DNA of 64,000 bases from Hymenopus coronatus (lineage: Eukaryota; Arthropoda; Insecta; Mantodea; Hymenopodidae). The stretch lies in contig CM060890.1 of the NCBI GenBank assembly GCA_030762935.1, positions 68,388,765 through 68,452,764 of the forward strand, read 5' to 3'. A model generated the notes under the pieces. That model was given only the letters and a program-made list of their open reading frames with translations. It was not told the DNA's origin and did not search any database. Shown here one piece after another: positions 45,200-56,224 of the stretch. Positions within the stretch are counted from its first letter, which is position 1, and each line of letters starts with the position of its first letter. The position numbers were made by a program, and so were the translations under genes.

Positions 45200-45650
45200 C
45201 ATATCCTGCTGTATATCATCAAAAACATCACATCACATTAGAAACAGCTTTGAGACTTTTTGAGACTACAATCGCACCAAGCGCTACTTATGGAATTGAA
45301 CTGATAATGACAAACTAAACATCAGTGACATGGAAAAAGTTGAAAATGTTAAAGCAAAAGATTTATAAAGAGTGCACTAGGGGCAAGCAAGAATGCACAA
45401 AACAGACTGGCATATGTACTAGCAAAAGAACATTATTCTTAGAAGATATAACGGTCAAGACACCGCTACCAAACACAGAAACGTATAAAGAAACAGCAAC
45501 AAGAAAGAAACAGAAGCAGAGACACCGAATTCTTCGGTAAGGATCCCATGATGGATAGTGGACGAACAACAGCCAAACATAGAGACATACAAACATAGGA
45601 CTTGCGATACAAGGCTTCTGCGCTTTATTATATACAAATAAAAATACCAT
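45200..45650 (+). pseudogene. LINE reverse-transcriptase relic, facing the jockey relic
   Basis: Three plus-strand frames in succession give ALRLFETTIAPSATYGIEL and LNISDMEKVENVKAKDL, then IKSALGASKNAQNRLAYVLA, then LFLEDITVKTPLPNTETYKE. This matches the post-catalytic region of an arthropod LINE ORF2 (typical FDTxVAPVxTYGIE ... LxRxLGxSKxxRxRLxY ... LxxPxTxAYE). Two or more frameshifts; the RT catalytic centre is absent. Confidence 0.7.
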
Positions 45651-46590
45651 CAAGCTCAAGAACATTGTGTTTTCAAATTATTTAGGCAAAAATGTGAACT
45701 ATATCACTTCAATAAGTGTAAAAATGCACTCTAAATGAAGCTTTAATAGTAAAAATTCTGAATTTTTGTATTCTGTAAACTCATTCGAGCTCACTTTGTT
45801 AAACACGAAGCATAAAGAAAGTTTTCTTTAGAACATTTGAGAAAACGCTGGATTATTATGTAAACCCTCTAATCAGGAGAAGAACAAAACATCTTTCTTA
45901 GAAATAAATGAGGTTAATAGCCATTCTGAATTCATTTTAATTAATCTGTTAACGTGTAAAAAAATAGACTATGAAGTCGCTGCAAATACATCTTTAAAAT
46001 ATCTGAACATAAATATAATTAGTGTTGCGTTAAAACCAGAAGGAAGATAAGATTATCGATATCAAGAATAAAAGCTCTCTAATAGCAACATATTAATCAT
46101 AAAAATGATTAAACACTGGGTGGGTTTGGTTTATAAATAAAATGCTCACAGTAGTAACTAAACCTGAGACGTTATTTAACTAAAAAAATTACCTGCCGGT
46201 AAGAAGACATTAATCACTGCAAACCAAGAGTATACATTACTTTAATATACGTATGTATATTGCAATTATTGCTTTTCACACCTCTGAATTCCGTAACCAC
46301 AAAATACTAGGTATGCTACAAAGTCTTTAAGTTCGCTTTTTAAGTGAGACAATCATTTGAATAGTCTAGTAATTTTTAAAATAGTAACAGTAGGTAAAAT
46401 TCAATAACGTGAATGAATTTGATAAATTAATAATTATGTTATAAAGAAATGATTAAATAAGTAACTGAGGTAAATAAGAACTATATGCTGAATTATGAAA
46501 AGTAGGATTAAAATTCTGACATTACGCAGAGCCATTAATAAAGCAAGTTGCGTTACAGCAAAGCAATTAGGTAGAAGTAAGGAATAGCGA
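45651..46590. other. No gene recognised
   Basis: A+T-rich spacer, no repeat or coding match seen. Confidence 0.4.
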
Positions 46591-46595
46591 GGGTA

Positions 46596-46733
46596 ATTAG
46601 TCATTCCGGTGAACCCATTAGCTCAAGCTTGAGGCAAAAGAATTAGGGGGAGGGGAAAACAGTACAAAACAGAGCTATTACCAGTCTCTTTCATCATGGT
46701 TACATTTAATGAATGGACAGGAGTACTAGTATT
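46596..46733 (+). repeat. Direct repeat, left copy
   Basis: Shares TCCGGTGA, TTAGGGGGAGGGGAAAACAG and TCATCATGGTTACATTTAAT with 47265-47370 (for example GATCATGGTTACACTTAATG). The pair brackets the exon-like segment. Confidence 0.65.
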
Positions 46734-46984
46734 AGTGTTAAATAATAAAGTGAATATGTGTCATGGACTACAGAAAACTAATATTGCTGTATTGTATAGC
46801 TTTGCTCTCTCCATTTACTTTCTTCCCTCGTTTGCATTGCAATATTGTTCTATTTCACTATCTTCAAAACAGTTTCACAATATTTCCATATTATTGATCA
46901 TATATTGTTGATATTAAACATTCGACTTTGTTTTAACACTGCCTTCTAATTTTGTTGTATTAAAGGTCCTAAATTGACCGAAAA

Positions 46985-47252
46985 AATGAGCTTAGTAAAA
47001 GCTACTATAATCACAGATCGGAAATGTAATGGCCGCCTACCTTTGTCCCAAAAACTTACTGATGAACACTTCCCTCTCGGTCTCCTTCGGTGAACTAATT
47101 TCTCTCTTAAACGTGTCGAGCTGCTCGGAGAGCCATTGCAGGTTGGTACCTCTTCCGCCACTAGTCTCGCTCCTTCGGTGAGGAACCAATCAGCATCATC
47201 TTCATTCTGAACATAGTTGTCAAGGATGTTAGGCGTAAAGATGAACTACTTT
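46985..47252 (-). pseudogene. Exon-like segment of unknown gene
   Basis: On the minus strand one frame reads FIFTPNILDNYVQNEDDADW and FLTEGARLVAEE (47243 downward), in the frame open through 47161-46946. A second frame then reads LQWLSEQLDTFKREISSPKE and TEREVFIS, immediately followed by GTAAGT at about 47061, a strong donor-type sequence. Both stretches have charged, balanced composition unlike the surrounding A+T-rich repeats. Because they are in different frames, this is either a frameshifted pseudo-exon or part of an unrecognised element. No family recognised. Confidence 0.35.
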
Positions 47253-47264
47253 GCCCTAGCTTGA

Positions 47265-47370
47265 TCCGGTGAGTGAGTTTGAAGTTGAGATAGGGGGAGA
47301 GCAGAACAGTACAAGACAGACTTAGTCTCTTTGATCATGGTTACACTTAATGTAATTGACAGGAATATTT
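47265..47370 (+). repeat. Direct repeat, right copy
   Basis: Counterpart of 46596-46733 with about 100 bp of recognisable similarity. Confidence 0.65.
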
Positions 47371-47610
47371 ATTTTGACAAGATTTTATGGTGAAGTGCTT
47401 ACGATATTTTTTTAAGCAGCGTTTATGCTGAGAACTACTGCCCTTCTCATCGCCATGGGTAAGATCTGATGATATTCGTCTACTAAAATACTACATTTGC
47501 AAACCTAAATCTTCAATTATTTCTGGCAAAATTCTTACAAGTGGTATCACTCACATTTGGGGGAGGAAAATACAAGAACGGTAGTAAGGTACGTCGCCTC
47601 ACTTGTAATA
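47371..47610. other. Spacer, nothing recognised
   Basis: No coding or repeat match. Confidence 0.4.
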
Positions 47611-47614
47611 TGTT

Positions 47615-47830
47615 GATCTGGTGGCTCAATTGGTTAGGCACTGACCTTCTAATTCCAAGCTCGCGGGTTCAAACCTGGTCCAGATCAATGCTTTTTAAGT
47701 GTGCTTAAAAGCGGCAGACACTTGTCAATGTATTTATTGGCCTGTAAAAGAACTACGGGATAAAATTATGGCACACCGTACCCTCTTGGAGGGCACAATC
47801 AACCTTACACAGTACTCCGTCTGCTCTCAC
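47615..47830 (+). mobile_element. tRNA-like SINE, family H, with intact acceptor stem
   Basis: 47615-47687 pairs GATCTGG with CCAGATC (7 bp) and has A box TGGCTCAATTGGTTAGGCA, T-arm GCGGGTTCAAACCTG, and TCT in the anticodon-loop position as in tRNA-Arg. The anticodon stem does not pair, so it is not a working tRNA. A non-tRNA body continues with CGGCAGACACTTGTC and GGCCTGTAAAAGAACTACGG, the latter similar to the SINE-A body. Confidence 0.65.
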
Positions 47831-48099
47831 TAATTATGATGTATACAACGTACAATTCTTACTTGAGGGTTGTTCAGTTCAGATTCAATTAAATACAAAT
47901 TCCATTACGCCAATTCAGCGCCTTTGGGACACCGGTTACTCGGTTTTCTTGATCAGCGAATTTCTAGTTCGCCACTATATGCACATGGTGACAAGGGATC
48001 AATTCATTGCCAATAGATCGCACTATAAAACGAAATCACTTCTTGCGGACGTGAAACATGGTGAATTTCGCCAAGGGACCTTTTTTCAATGCATGGGAT

Positions 48100-48245
48100 T
48101 ATTTACGTGTAAATAAACATTACAAGAACCAACGGCTTAGATTTACTTCCGAAGGAAGCCGTCCTAAGGATTTTTACGTTCAAAAACGTCCATCCCTTTC
48201 CGCAGGGTTTGAACCCACAACCTTGGGTATTGGAGATCAGCGAGA
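48100..48245 (-). mobile_element. SINE-A fragment
   Basis: Minus-strand B box GGGTTCAAACCCTGCGG, the AATCCTTAGGACGGCTTCCT block and GCCGTTGGTTCTTG. The A-box half and most of the body are missing. Confidence 0.7.
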
Positions 48246-49575
48246 TGAAAAAATGGAATCTATGAGTATAAAAATAACTAAAAGTATATAAAATAGAACC
48301 AATGTTTTTCTTCATTCTTAAAAGTTGAATTTTGGGCAAAATTCTTTTTAGGGAGGAAAGACCTTTGTTTATTTTTACTCAATTCATCCCTTCCTTACCG
48401 ATCCAATTCAAGAACGTCACCACAGATATTAGGAGATTCGTTCTATTTTGGTTTTATGTTAACGCAACATTTAACCTTGAAGCAATCTAGGCAACTAAAA
48501 ATAAAACTATACTCCCCTAAAACAGTTTTAAAAATCATAAAATAATATTGCTTGGCATCTAAAAGCGAAAGAAATGTATGTGAAGAAATTGCAATGTTAT
48601 GTCATCGCTTCACTGTGCAGTTGAAACGTCCACTAGAGCACTTCGACATCGCCGCTGCCACCGAAGGTGTCTGCCGTAGTCGCAGACGAAACGTCTGGGA
48701 AGAAGGAGGAGCCCAGTAGACCACGGCCCACAAGCCCGGATTATACTCCAGCCAGTATTGACACCGGCCGTGAAAGCCTAAGAATTTCGAAGAAGTGAAA
48801 ATGTTTTAAAGTTCCGGTACACAGTTTCTGAATAGTGAAGACACAGACGCTAAGAGTTCATCTTAGAAATAGAGATCAATATTATAGTAATTGTTTATAA
48901 AATCATGTATTGTATCAACTATCGTCAATAATTCATGTAAGTACATACCATAAAGCACATGTTGGGTACAATTTTCTGTAAAAGAAATCAGTTCAAGTCA
49001 CGCGCCTTGGTACACTTTGTCATTATAACAATTTCCACGAATAAAGGTTTTAAATACCAAGTTGCTTTTAAATTCATTCTCTCCTAAAAGATCCTACAAA
49101 CCAAGCAAAGGGATTGAGATTCTTATACTCGGCGACAATATAGAGCAATTACTTGATGTGGACCCGGGTTATAAAAACAACTTCACCGCAGAGAAGTCAA
49201 CAATTGGTTCAGCGCTAAACAGAAATTCCAGCTCCGCCAACTGTAAGCGCAAATAACGTTACAGATCCAGCGGCAAATTATTCAAAATTATAAAACACGT
49301 CTTAGCATAATTACTACACCGAGGGTCCAGAACAAGAAACGGCGGAGTTGCAGAGACGTACAACAGCCCAGTCAAATCCGAGACTACAAGCTACACCGAC
49401 AGCGAAGGTGAGGTAACCGGTGAAACGACGGTTCTGCACCAATGTGTGTAGCTGAATCGTGATTGGAATGACATTTTTTGCGGCATTTGTCTTAATTTTC
49501 ACGCCATGTATCCTCCAATAAATTCAAAGCCTTCTTTACAAATGTTTTTGTATTCAAGTATAAACTTAACTCCAT
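48246..49575. other. No gene recognised; regulatory-type claims not supported
   Basis: 48640-48790 is G+C-richer (ACGAAACGTCTGGGAAGAAG and GACCACGGCCCACAAGCCCG) and shares the CGAAGGT, GTAGTCGCAGA, GGGAAGAAG order with 55080-55140, so it is probably a dispersed-repeat tail. Open frames at 49062-49256 and 49314-49502 carry no known motif. Confidence 0.4.
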
Positions 49576-49579
49576 GGTA

Positions 49580-49833
49580 CAACAGCCTGCAAGGGATCAA
49601 GGCTATCTCGACCCGAAGGCGCGATGAATGGGGTGCAGTGCTGGAGGGTGAGACATGGTCAGCGCAGTCTTCTCGATCTGAAACTCCGCAATTGCCCCCC
49701 CCCCCCCCCAGGGACCTCACGAAGCTCAGACCAGGTCTAACAAGCAGGGGAAAATTCCCCACGCCGGTACCGGGAATCCTACTTGGCAATTAGTACTCTA
49801 CAACCGCGCTAAGGAGACGACTTGTGTTCTAGT
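49580..49833 (-). mobile_element. SINE-C, second copy
   Basis: Minus-strand head GTCGTCTCCTTAGCGCGGTT with TACCGGCGTGGGGAA aligns to the copy at 146-425. A C-run at 49697-49710 replaces the CTCCCCCCAGG region of the first copy. The two overlapping frames of about 95 codons are shadows. Confidence 0.7.
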
Positions 49834-50365
49834 ACCGTGAAATAAACTGAGATATTCTATAGTAGACAATACTAGTGAAAAAGAATTTGGCACTTCAGTG
49901 ATAGGATTATAAAATTTGATTTGGTAGTTTTACATGTGACTCTACATACACAAACATTGTCTTTCTTTATATATTAATATGGATTATATACGGTCTTCAG
50001 AGTTATTAGGCTTTGCCACCAGTCGTTTATCCCAGCATGACGTCAATACTGGACAGCGAGTTTATATTTGCAGAGGACTAGCGAACAATGATTAGAAGAG
50101 GTGGATATCAATCACCTTAGTGAAATGAGACTTGTATTATATCTTTCCGATATTTACATTTGGACTATTCGCTTTCGTTTCGTAAACTCGCAATCGGAAC
50201 ATTTATGCTGATAGGCAATTCAAATAATTGGACTTCATATAACGCAGAGTATTTTAATGGCACAGCTTTTCCATTACATTAAACACTTGTTCATACACTT
50301 TACAGCAGTAAATGGAAATTAACCTACGCGGAATAAATTAAGAAAAAACGCAAAACAAAAACAAA
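49834..50365. other. No gene recognised
   Basis: A+T-rich spacer; CATGACGTCAATACTGGACA near 50036 matches the segment at 35710. Confidence 0.4.
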
Positions 50366-50367
50366 CA

Positions 50368-51203
50368 AAATCCCATGTGTTCTATTCACATGACTTCCCC
50401 TACATCTCTTGAAGAAATTGTTGTTAAAAGGCTTATACTTCTATTTACTTCATGCTAATCGAGATAAACGCAAGCAGAAATGGTCTTCTTGCTTAATTCC
50501 TTAGCAGTAGGAGGGAAATAAGGGAATACACTAGGCTAAACCGTAGTCAAGTGTTTTAAAATGTGGTTACTCTGGGAGTGAAATCAGTTTCTTTGTATGG
50601 CCAGGAGTTGACAATTTCTCATATGAGAAAAGTTTTAAGTATTTTAAAACTGAAACCAATAACTAGGAAATTCTCAGAAACGGTCTACTCCAGGAATATA
50701 AACTGTATATGAAATAAACTGTTTGTTTTGATGAGATCTTCATTTTTGTGTAAGAAGTTTTTGTCTCTCTCTTACGGTTTATCATTTATGCAAAAGCCAT
50801 CCAGAATGAAGAGGTATACAGGGACTATTCCCATAAATTTAACATGTACATTTCATTTGTAATATAAATATCGTTTATATACGATATTTTAATAAAACAC
50901 GTAGTAAACATTTGATAAAATCTAAATTTTCTAAATTTTTTACACGTAAAGCGGTATTGGGGGTTGAAAATCCTCTTGTCGCCTTCTTGGAAGATACTGA
51001 ACTCAAATACTTTCATATTTAAAGGGAATTTTAAACTTATATTGGCCACAGAAGCACACATACACCGACATTTTCCTAATTCTTTTATTCAGGGAGTCTC
51101 AAAACATGTATTTCCGGTGAAATTACGATATCCAATTTTTGGGTGGGATACAATATCTTCTCTATACCTATGCACATAATACGTGTAGAGAAAGTAACAA
51201 AGA
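50368..51203 (+). mobile_element. E element, near full-length
   Basis: From CCCATGTGTTCTATTCACAT to TATGCACATAATACGTGTAG, AGAAAGTAACAAAG. The microsatellite is reduced to ACACATACACCGACA. Confidence 0.85.
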
Positions 51204-51825
51204 AGGCACAAAATGTCCTGGTGAAAAGCTGTTTATGCTCCGCTTCACCATGCTTCAGTTCCCCACCTCCCGTTTGGTACAAGGGGACTCGGTGAACTAA
51301 TAAACCGTCATGCATTTAAACCCATTGCCGCTAAAGGCGGAATAAATCTGAATACCCATGTATTAATAAGGTATTTAACCGAGAGTGATGGTTCAGGCGA
51401 TTTTGTCTGAGGCCCACTTTCGGGAGACTGCGGCTTCGCTTCCCGTGGCCATCCTACCTGACCTATGGTATTTTCGGGGGTTGCCCTGATTCTCCAGGCG
51501 AATACTGGATAGGTTTCTTTCATCCTCCGATTTTCTTGTCCCTCCATGCCGCTTCCTTTGTTAGTCATTCGCCCTTCTTCCCGTTGGTTTCTTTCAGGGT
51601 TAGAAGAGGCGAAATTGTGTTCAGTGCGGCGTGGCAGGGGAATAAAATACTCAGTGACTGTCTCCGACTTCGGTGGTTTGCTGGGATGAGGAGCGTTACT
51701 GGCGGGGGCATTGGACCCTATGTGGAGTGCGGACCCCGGTCTGCCTACCCAATGTCGAGGTGCTTCAATCTGGATACTACAGGTATTGCCCATTGCTGTA
51801 CCGTCGCTCCTGGTTCCAGCTGTCC
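51204..51825. repeat. G+C-rich unclassified repeat
   Basis: Clearly G+C-richer than its surroundings. GATTCTCCAGGCGAATACTG and CTCCATGCCGCTTCCTTTG resemble SINE/LINE tail sequences common in arthropods. The 179-codon minus frame (51308-51847) is rich in Pro, Ser, Arg and Glu and has no domain; I do not treat it as a gene. Confidence 0.45.
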
Positions 51826-52110
51826 TCCATGGTGTAGCGGTTACCATGGTTAGCTTCTTGTATCCAAGGCAGCGGGTTCAAACCCGGCAGAGGGCAATGT
51901 AGTTTTCCGGGTGCAAAAATCCTTATCATAGCGTCCTTCGAAAGGGAAATAAAGCCTTTGGTCCCCTGTCGTAGATTTACGGCACGTAAAAGAACCTCAG
52001 TCCTGATAAAAAGGCATCTGAGCAATATTAAGAGGTTTTTCACTCCCATTATAGAACGGGACGTTAAGAACCACAGCAGTTAATAGTCCGAAACTAAAAT
52101 TCCATTTACA
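51826..52110 (+). mobile_element. SINE-A copy
   Basis: Head TCCTCCATGGTGTAGCGGTT, B box GGGTTCAAACCCGGCAGAGG, and the full body to CCACAGCAGTTAATAG. More diverged than the copy at 5088. Confidence 0.8.
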
Positions 52111-53515
52111 TATTTATTCTATCTTAATTTATTATAATTGTATACTTGCATTCAGGTATATATCCGAAGAACATAAACCATGAAAAATTATTAAAACAAA
52201 AATTATATAAAACCTTCAAATATTTAATGTTATTAGTCCTGTACTTATGTTAGCCAGTACATCAATTTGTTTCTTTGGATTATGTTTTGAAAGTTTGATG
52301 CATATGTGGAAACTTAGTGATCAAAATCACATTATGCTTTACTTTATAATCTTTACTATTGTAATTCGTAGTAAAAGTAAAGTAATATTCCTCATTGAAA
52401 GAGTCTGTCCACAAATGACTGTTCCTACATAAGTACTTTTTTTCAATCCCACCAATAGATAACCCAAAGGATTATGTCACCTTTATCTTATCAGGTTTGT
52501 CTCTGTCATGAGCACTTGTGACTGACTGAGTAAGCTTCTCTAATATTTATTTTTCCATGTCGCTTACCAGTCCCAATGAGTTCCTGTTCCTCCATCTGGA
52601 ATCTACACTGAAATCTATACTAATATTATCGAGAGAAAATTTGTATGAACACACATATGAATTTGTGTATTATGTCTGTGTGTCTGTCATTCTGTGTATA
52701 CGTGGATATATACCTGTATGTATATTTAAGGGTAATTTTAAAACAACTTTGAAAATTCTCACACCACTGAAAACTTCAGCAGCGTCTCGTGAGTGTACAC
52801 TGTGAGCGTTCACAGAATTTTGAGAGTTAGATAGACCTGGAAATGTGAAATAATATCTGCCTAATAATATTGTGATTATGAACAAGTTGATACAACTTTA
52901 GCAGATCCCAACAATAACAACAAAGCCGACGATAATCTCGTGCATAAATCTTCTTACGAAACAAAAGGGAGCTTTGTGAATGTTTGAAGGTACACATTAA
53001 GTACAGTATTCTAGGGCAAGAAAAAAGCAATGTCTTAAAATAATTATAGTTGAGAGTTTAATTAGTTTTAAATATGATGTTCCGTGCTCAAGTGCCTTAC
53101 TCATTTCTGCCAAGGTCGTAAGATGGCTGAGTTAACGCACTATTACAGCCTCTATATTAAGTATAGTACTAAGAAGCATTTACATTGCTGCCATCTAGCG
53201 ACTTTAAGTTTTACCACAGTGAGCTATCATCTGGTATAATTAATGTAAAAATGTACAGATTGAGCGCGGGAAAAGAAACTTCTTCAATGAGCAGCTTTGA
53301 AGTGTGCACAACGTGATAGATGTGGCCCATAGAGATATTACGTAACATTAGTCGCGCATGTGCAAAGGCTAGCAAAGCGATGCTAGCGACATTGATGCCA
53401 CATTCAGATTAGAGGAGTACCGCGACAGAATTAAACCTGTATATTTTAAATTACCACTTATACGCTACGTTTAATGGCACTCAAAGAAAAATACTGAATA
53501 AATCCAAAAACTATT
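52111..53515. other. No gene recognised
   Basis: A+T-rich. TTGCTGCCATCTAGCGACTT near 53185 is of a type often seen in arthropod dispersed repeats, but no element could be delimited. Open frames up to 82 codons without motif. Confidence 0.4.
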
Positions 53516-53521
53516 TCAAGT

Positions 53522-53640
53522 TAGAGTTATTAGAATCAGCTGAAAAATTCAATGCCACCGCCGGCATTTGAACAGATTCTCCCACTCTCCGTGTGGTTGC
53601 TCTAACCATTGAGCTACTGTGACAGCATGTCCTTGTGACA
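53522..53640 (-). mobile_element. SINE-D copy
   Basis: Minus-strand head TGTCACAGTAGCTCAATGGT and TAGAGCAACCACACGG, B-box region CTGTTCAAATGCC, then GGTGGCATTGAATTTTTCAG. Confidence 0.7.
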
Positions 53641-53811
53641 ATTAATTCTCCAACTGATTCATGTAGTTTTACCCAGTCAGTCAACCGGTCTCGCTTCACA
53701 GAACATTTTACATCTTACATTCGTAAATATTTAGTATTCCGGTAATATAAAGCCCTACTAAGTACTTACGAATGTAAGTCGCGATTCTCTGAAGGGAGAC
53801 GTACAAGTTAG

Positions 53812-54010
53812 GTAATTAACGAACTTTTAGTTTTGGAGTTATGCTGTCCACAGAGAGAGAGGGAGAGAGAGAGATAGAGAGAGAGGCAGACACACACGTT
53901 GACTTTTTTTTTCTAAAAATGCTTTTTCGGATTAAGGGATCTCAAAACTTGTATTTCCTGTGAAATCTCGGAATCGAATTTTTAGGTGGAATACAATACC
54001 ATCCCTATGC
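53812..54010 (+). mobile_element. E element 3' fragment
   Basis: TTGGAGTTATGCTGTCCACA, a GA-rich tract at 53850-53886 in the microsatellite position, then CTGTGAAATCTCGGAATCGA and GTGGAATACAATACC. The hairpin is lost. Confidence 0.7.
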
Positions 54011-54235
54011 ATCGAATCAGCTTATAACGCCACGAATCACATGCGATAATTCTGAAATAACCCTTATGTAAGAAACTTTTACTTTGGTTCCTTCATATTA
54101 TGTAGTATCCAGACCATTAGCAGCACGTGCTAGGTAATTGTGTAACAAAGGACATTGATAATGTTATAAAATAGTATATTTTATAATTAATAGCTGAGAA
54201 GATCATTCATATTGATGGTCGCAGCCCACGTGTCT
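54011..54235. other. Spacer, nothing recognised
   Basis: A+T-rich. Confidence 0.4.
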
Positions 54236-54257
54236 CTTTTTGAAGCGGTTAACTTGG

Positions 54258-54545
54258 TTCTTTTTTTTTTTCGAGTGGAGTGGAAAAACCCACTCTACAG
54301 GCGACAGAGGGGATAGCTCTGCCAAGTGTGGGGGTCGCCCTAAACTGGCAATACCCACTAAAAAACCACTCCACCTGAGAGAATTCGGGTGTAGGAATGC
54401 TGCAGTACCGCTTGTTGCACCTGCGGATTCAAGGAAGCGGGTGTTATGGCTGGCCAGAGGCCATAGCCAAGAGAGAGTGAGGGCCAGGACGCAAACATGA
54501 CCGGAGCCCTGATTGCGCCCTTGGAAGATTTGTGGTGAGGAATAA
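54258..54545 (-). mobile_element. G+C-rich retroposon-like segment with T-run
   Basis: A T-run at 54259-54271 followed by G+C-rich sequence looks like a minus-oriented retroposon with an A-tail. AGTGGAGTGGAAAAACCCAC can fold. No tRNA boxes or protein domain recognised; overlapping frames of 78-121 codons reflect the base composition. Confidence 0.45.
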
Positions 54546-54568
54546 GTACATATTGCATATGTATGCAT

Positions 54569-54910
54569 CTGCAGCCCTGTAACAAAAGGACGTAGTCAGT
54601 ATAACATTTTTTGCCCTTTTGGGTAAAGTCGTTGGTATATTTCGTATGTCTGCAGCCCTGTAACATAAGGACATATTCATTTAGATATTTCATTTTGGTA
54701 TAAATTCTAAGCTACGAGTAGTTATATTTTTACAACTACTGCTGCCCTGTCTGGCGAAGTCATTAGTTATTTGCTGTGTTCAATCCTTTAACTAGAGAGG
54801 GCGTAGTCATTTAGCAGAGACATCATTGGTTTCTCATAGCCTTAGTGGTCACCCATCCAAGTGAGGGCCATGCCCAATGCTGCTTTAACTTGGTTTGAGA
54901 GTGCGGAATT
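54569..54910 (-). mobile_element. 5S rRNA-derived repeat with duplicated tail
   Basis: On the minus strand 54895-54845 reads ACCAAGTTAAAGCAGCATTG, GGCATGG, CTCACTTGGATGGGTGACCA. This follows the 5S rRNA order (AAGTTAAGCAGC, GGGC, GTACTTGGATGGGTGACC) covering its internal promoter region. On the plus strand CTGCAGCCCTGTAACA recurs at 54569 and 54650, a period near 81 bp. It resembles a SINE3-type or 5S pseudogene repeat; not a working 5S gene because both ends are missing. Confidence 0.6.
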
Positions 54911-56222
54911 TAAATATTCACCAGCTTCACATCTAATTTTTTGTACAGGTAAGTAAGCGCATTGCATGAAAACGATGTAGCTTTTATGCCATTAATAAAT
55001 TTCTACCTAAAGAGATGGTAAAATATTTAATATTTCGCCTATGTCATTATCATAAAAACAACTCGGCTTTCTCCACCGCCGAAGGTACTTGTAGTCGCAG
55101 AATTACCAGAACTTTAGAATCTTTCGGGAAGAAGTTAGTGTAGTCAGGCGTTTCGCCGATATTTTCAAGTCCTTTTATAGAAATATCGTAGATTTTCTTT
55201 CAACCATTATTAGGAATATCCAGGGTAGTATGAAATTACAATTACCATGGAGAATTCAAAATAAATATCCTATAGATCATTGTATAATAACTTCAGTAAG
55301 AATTGGGAAAGGTTAATGAAATTAATGAGTTCATCTTTTGTGTTTAAAAATGTAATTGTTCAACATTGGGTAAGCCATTTGTAATATGAAGTGTTTAGCT
55401 GAAATTCACAAAATTCGAAACGGCAGCAATATTCAATCTAGAGTTGGCGACTTTTATTGGTTTTCTTCGGTGCACGACGTTATTGGCCTAGCTTTGCGCG
55501 TCTTTTATGCTATCCCAACCGCCAAAGATTCGCTTGTAACCGCTAAAACCACACCACTTTTATTGTTCAGGCCGAAGCGTTTGAAACATTCGTATGATAC
55601 CCTGTTTCACCCGTAACAGCGTTGCTGCACTAAACCTAACTTCCATATCCCATACACAGAAGCTGCACTTCGGAACAAACATATGGCTTTTTTAACCACG
55701 GGTTGTGCTGAACTGATAGTCAACCAATAGTATCAGGAATTAATTCGCCTTATTTATTGACGTAGTTTGTACGTTTTATAGTTTCCTATCGACGGGTTTT
55801 GCTAAAAAGGAGTGCTGATTGGGATAATTTCATAAGACTCTTTCAGTTAACGCTTAATTTATAGTTAATTATTTGTTTGATATTCTTTAATTTTTTCAGT
55901 TTTGTTATCGATTCATAGTCGATGTTTTATAACCATACTTAATATATACTAATGAAATTTTGGAGAGTTATATTTTAAACAAATACTCGGAATTTACTGC
56001 TTAAAAAGAATTTTAAATTTCCATGCCTCTTGCTCTTTGCACCTTAATACACCTTAATTTACGTTTCCTTCCATATATCTCCCCCGTTGTTGAAACACGT
56101 ACTCCACATTCTCATACCGATGTTTAAAACTTGCTCTTAAACCCATTTTCACATCATCTGGAGTAATGTCAAGATTGTCCATTGTAGATTTCTCCTCTAG
56201 GTATTTCAGTCATTTCTATCAG
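54911..56222. other. No gene recognised
   Basis: A 76-codon plus frame (55386-55616) has ordinary residue use but no motif. CGAAGGTACTTGTAGTCGCA near 55080 matches the dispersed sequence at 48670. Otherwise A+T-rich. Confidence 0.4.
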
Positions 56223-56224
56223 AT

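Noticed and set aside
46596..47370. LTRs of a small retrotransposon
   Set aside because: The direct repeats are only about 100 bp and diverged, do not start TG or end CA clearly, and no primer-binding site or polypurine tract was seen.
51308..51847. 179-codon minus-strand ORF, the longest in the window
   Set aside because: It lies in a G+C-rich repeat that lowers stop-codon frequency, overlaps a SINE-A head at one end, and has Pro/Ser/Arg/Glu-rich sequence without any domain.
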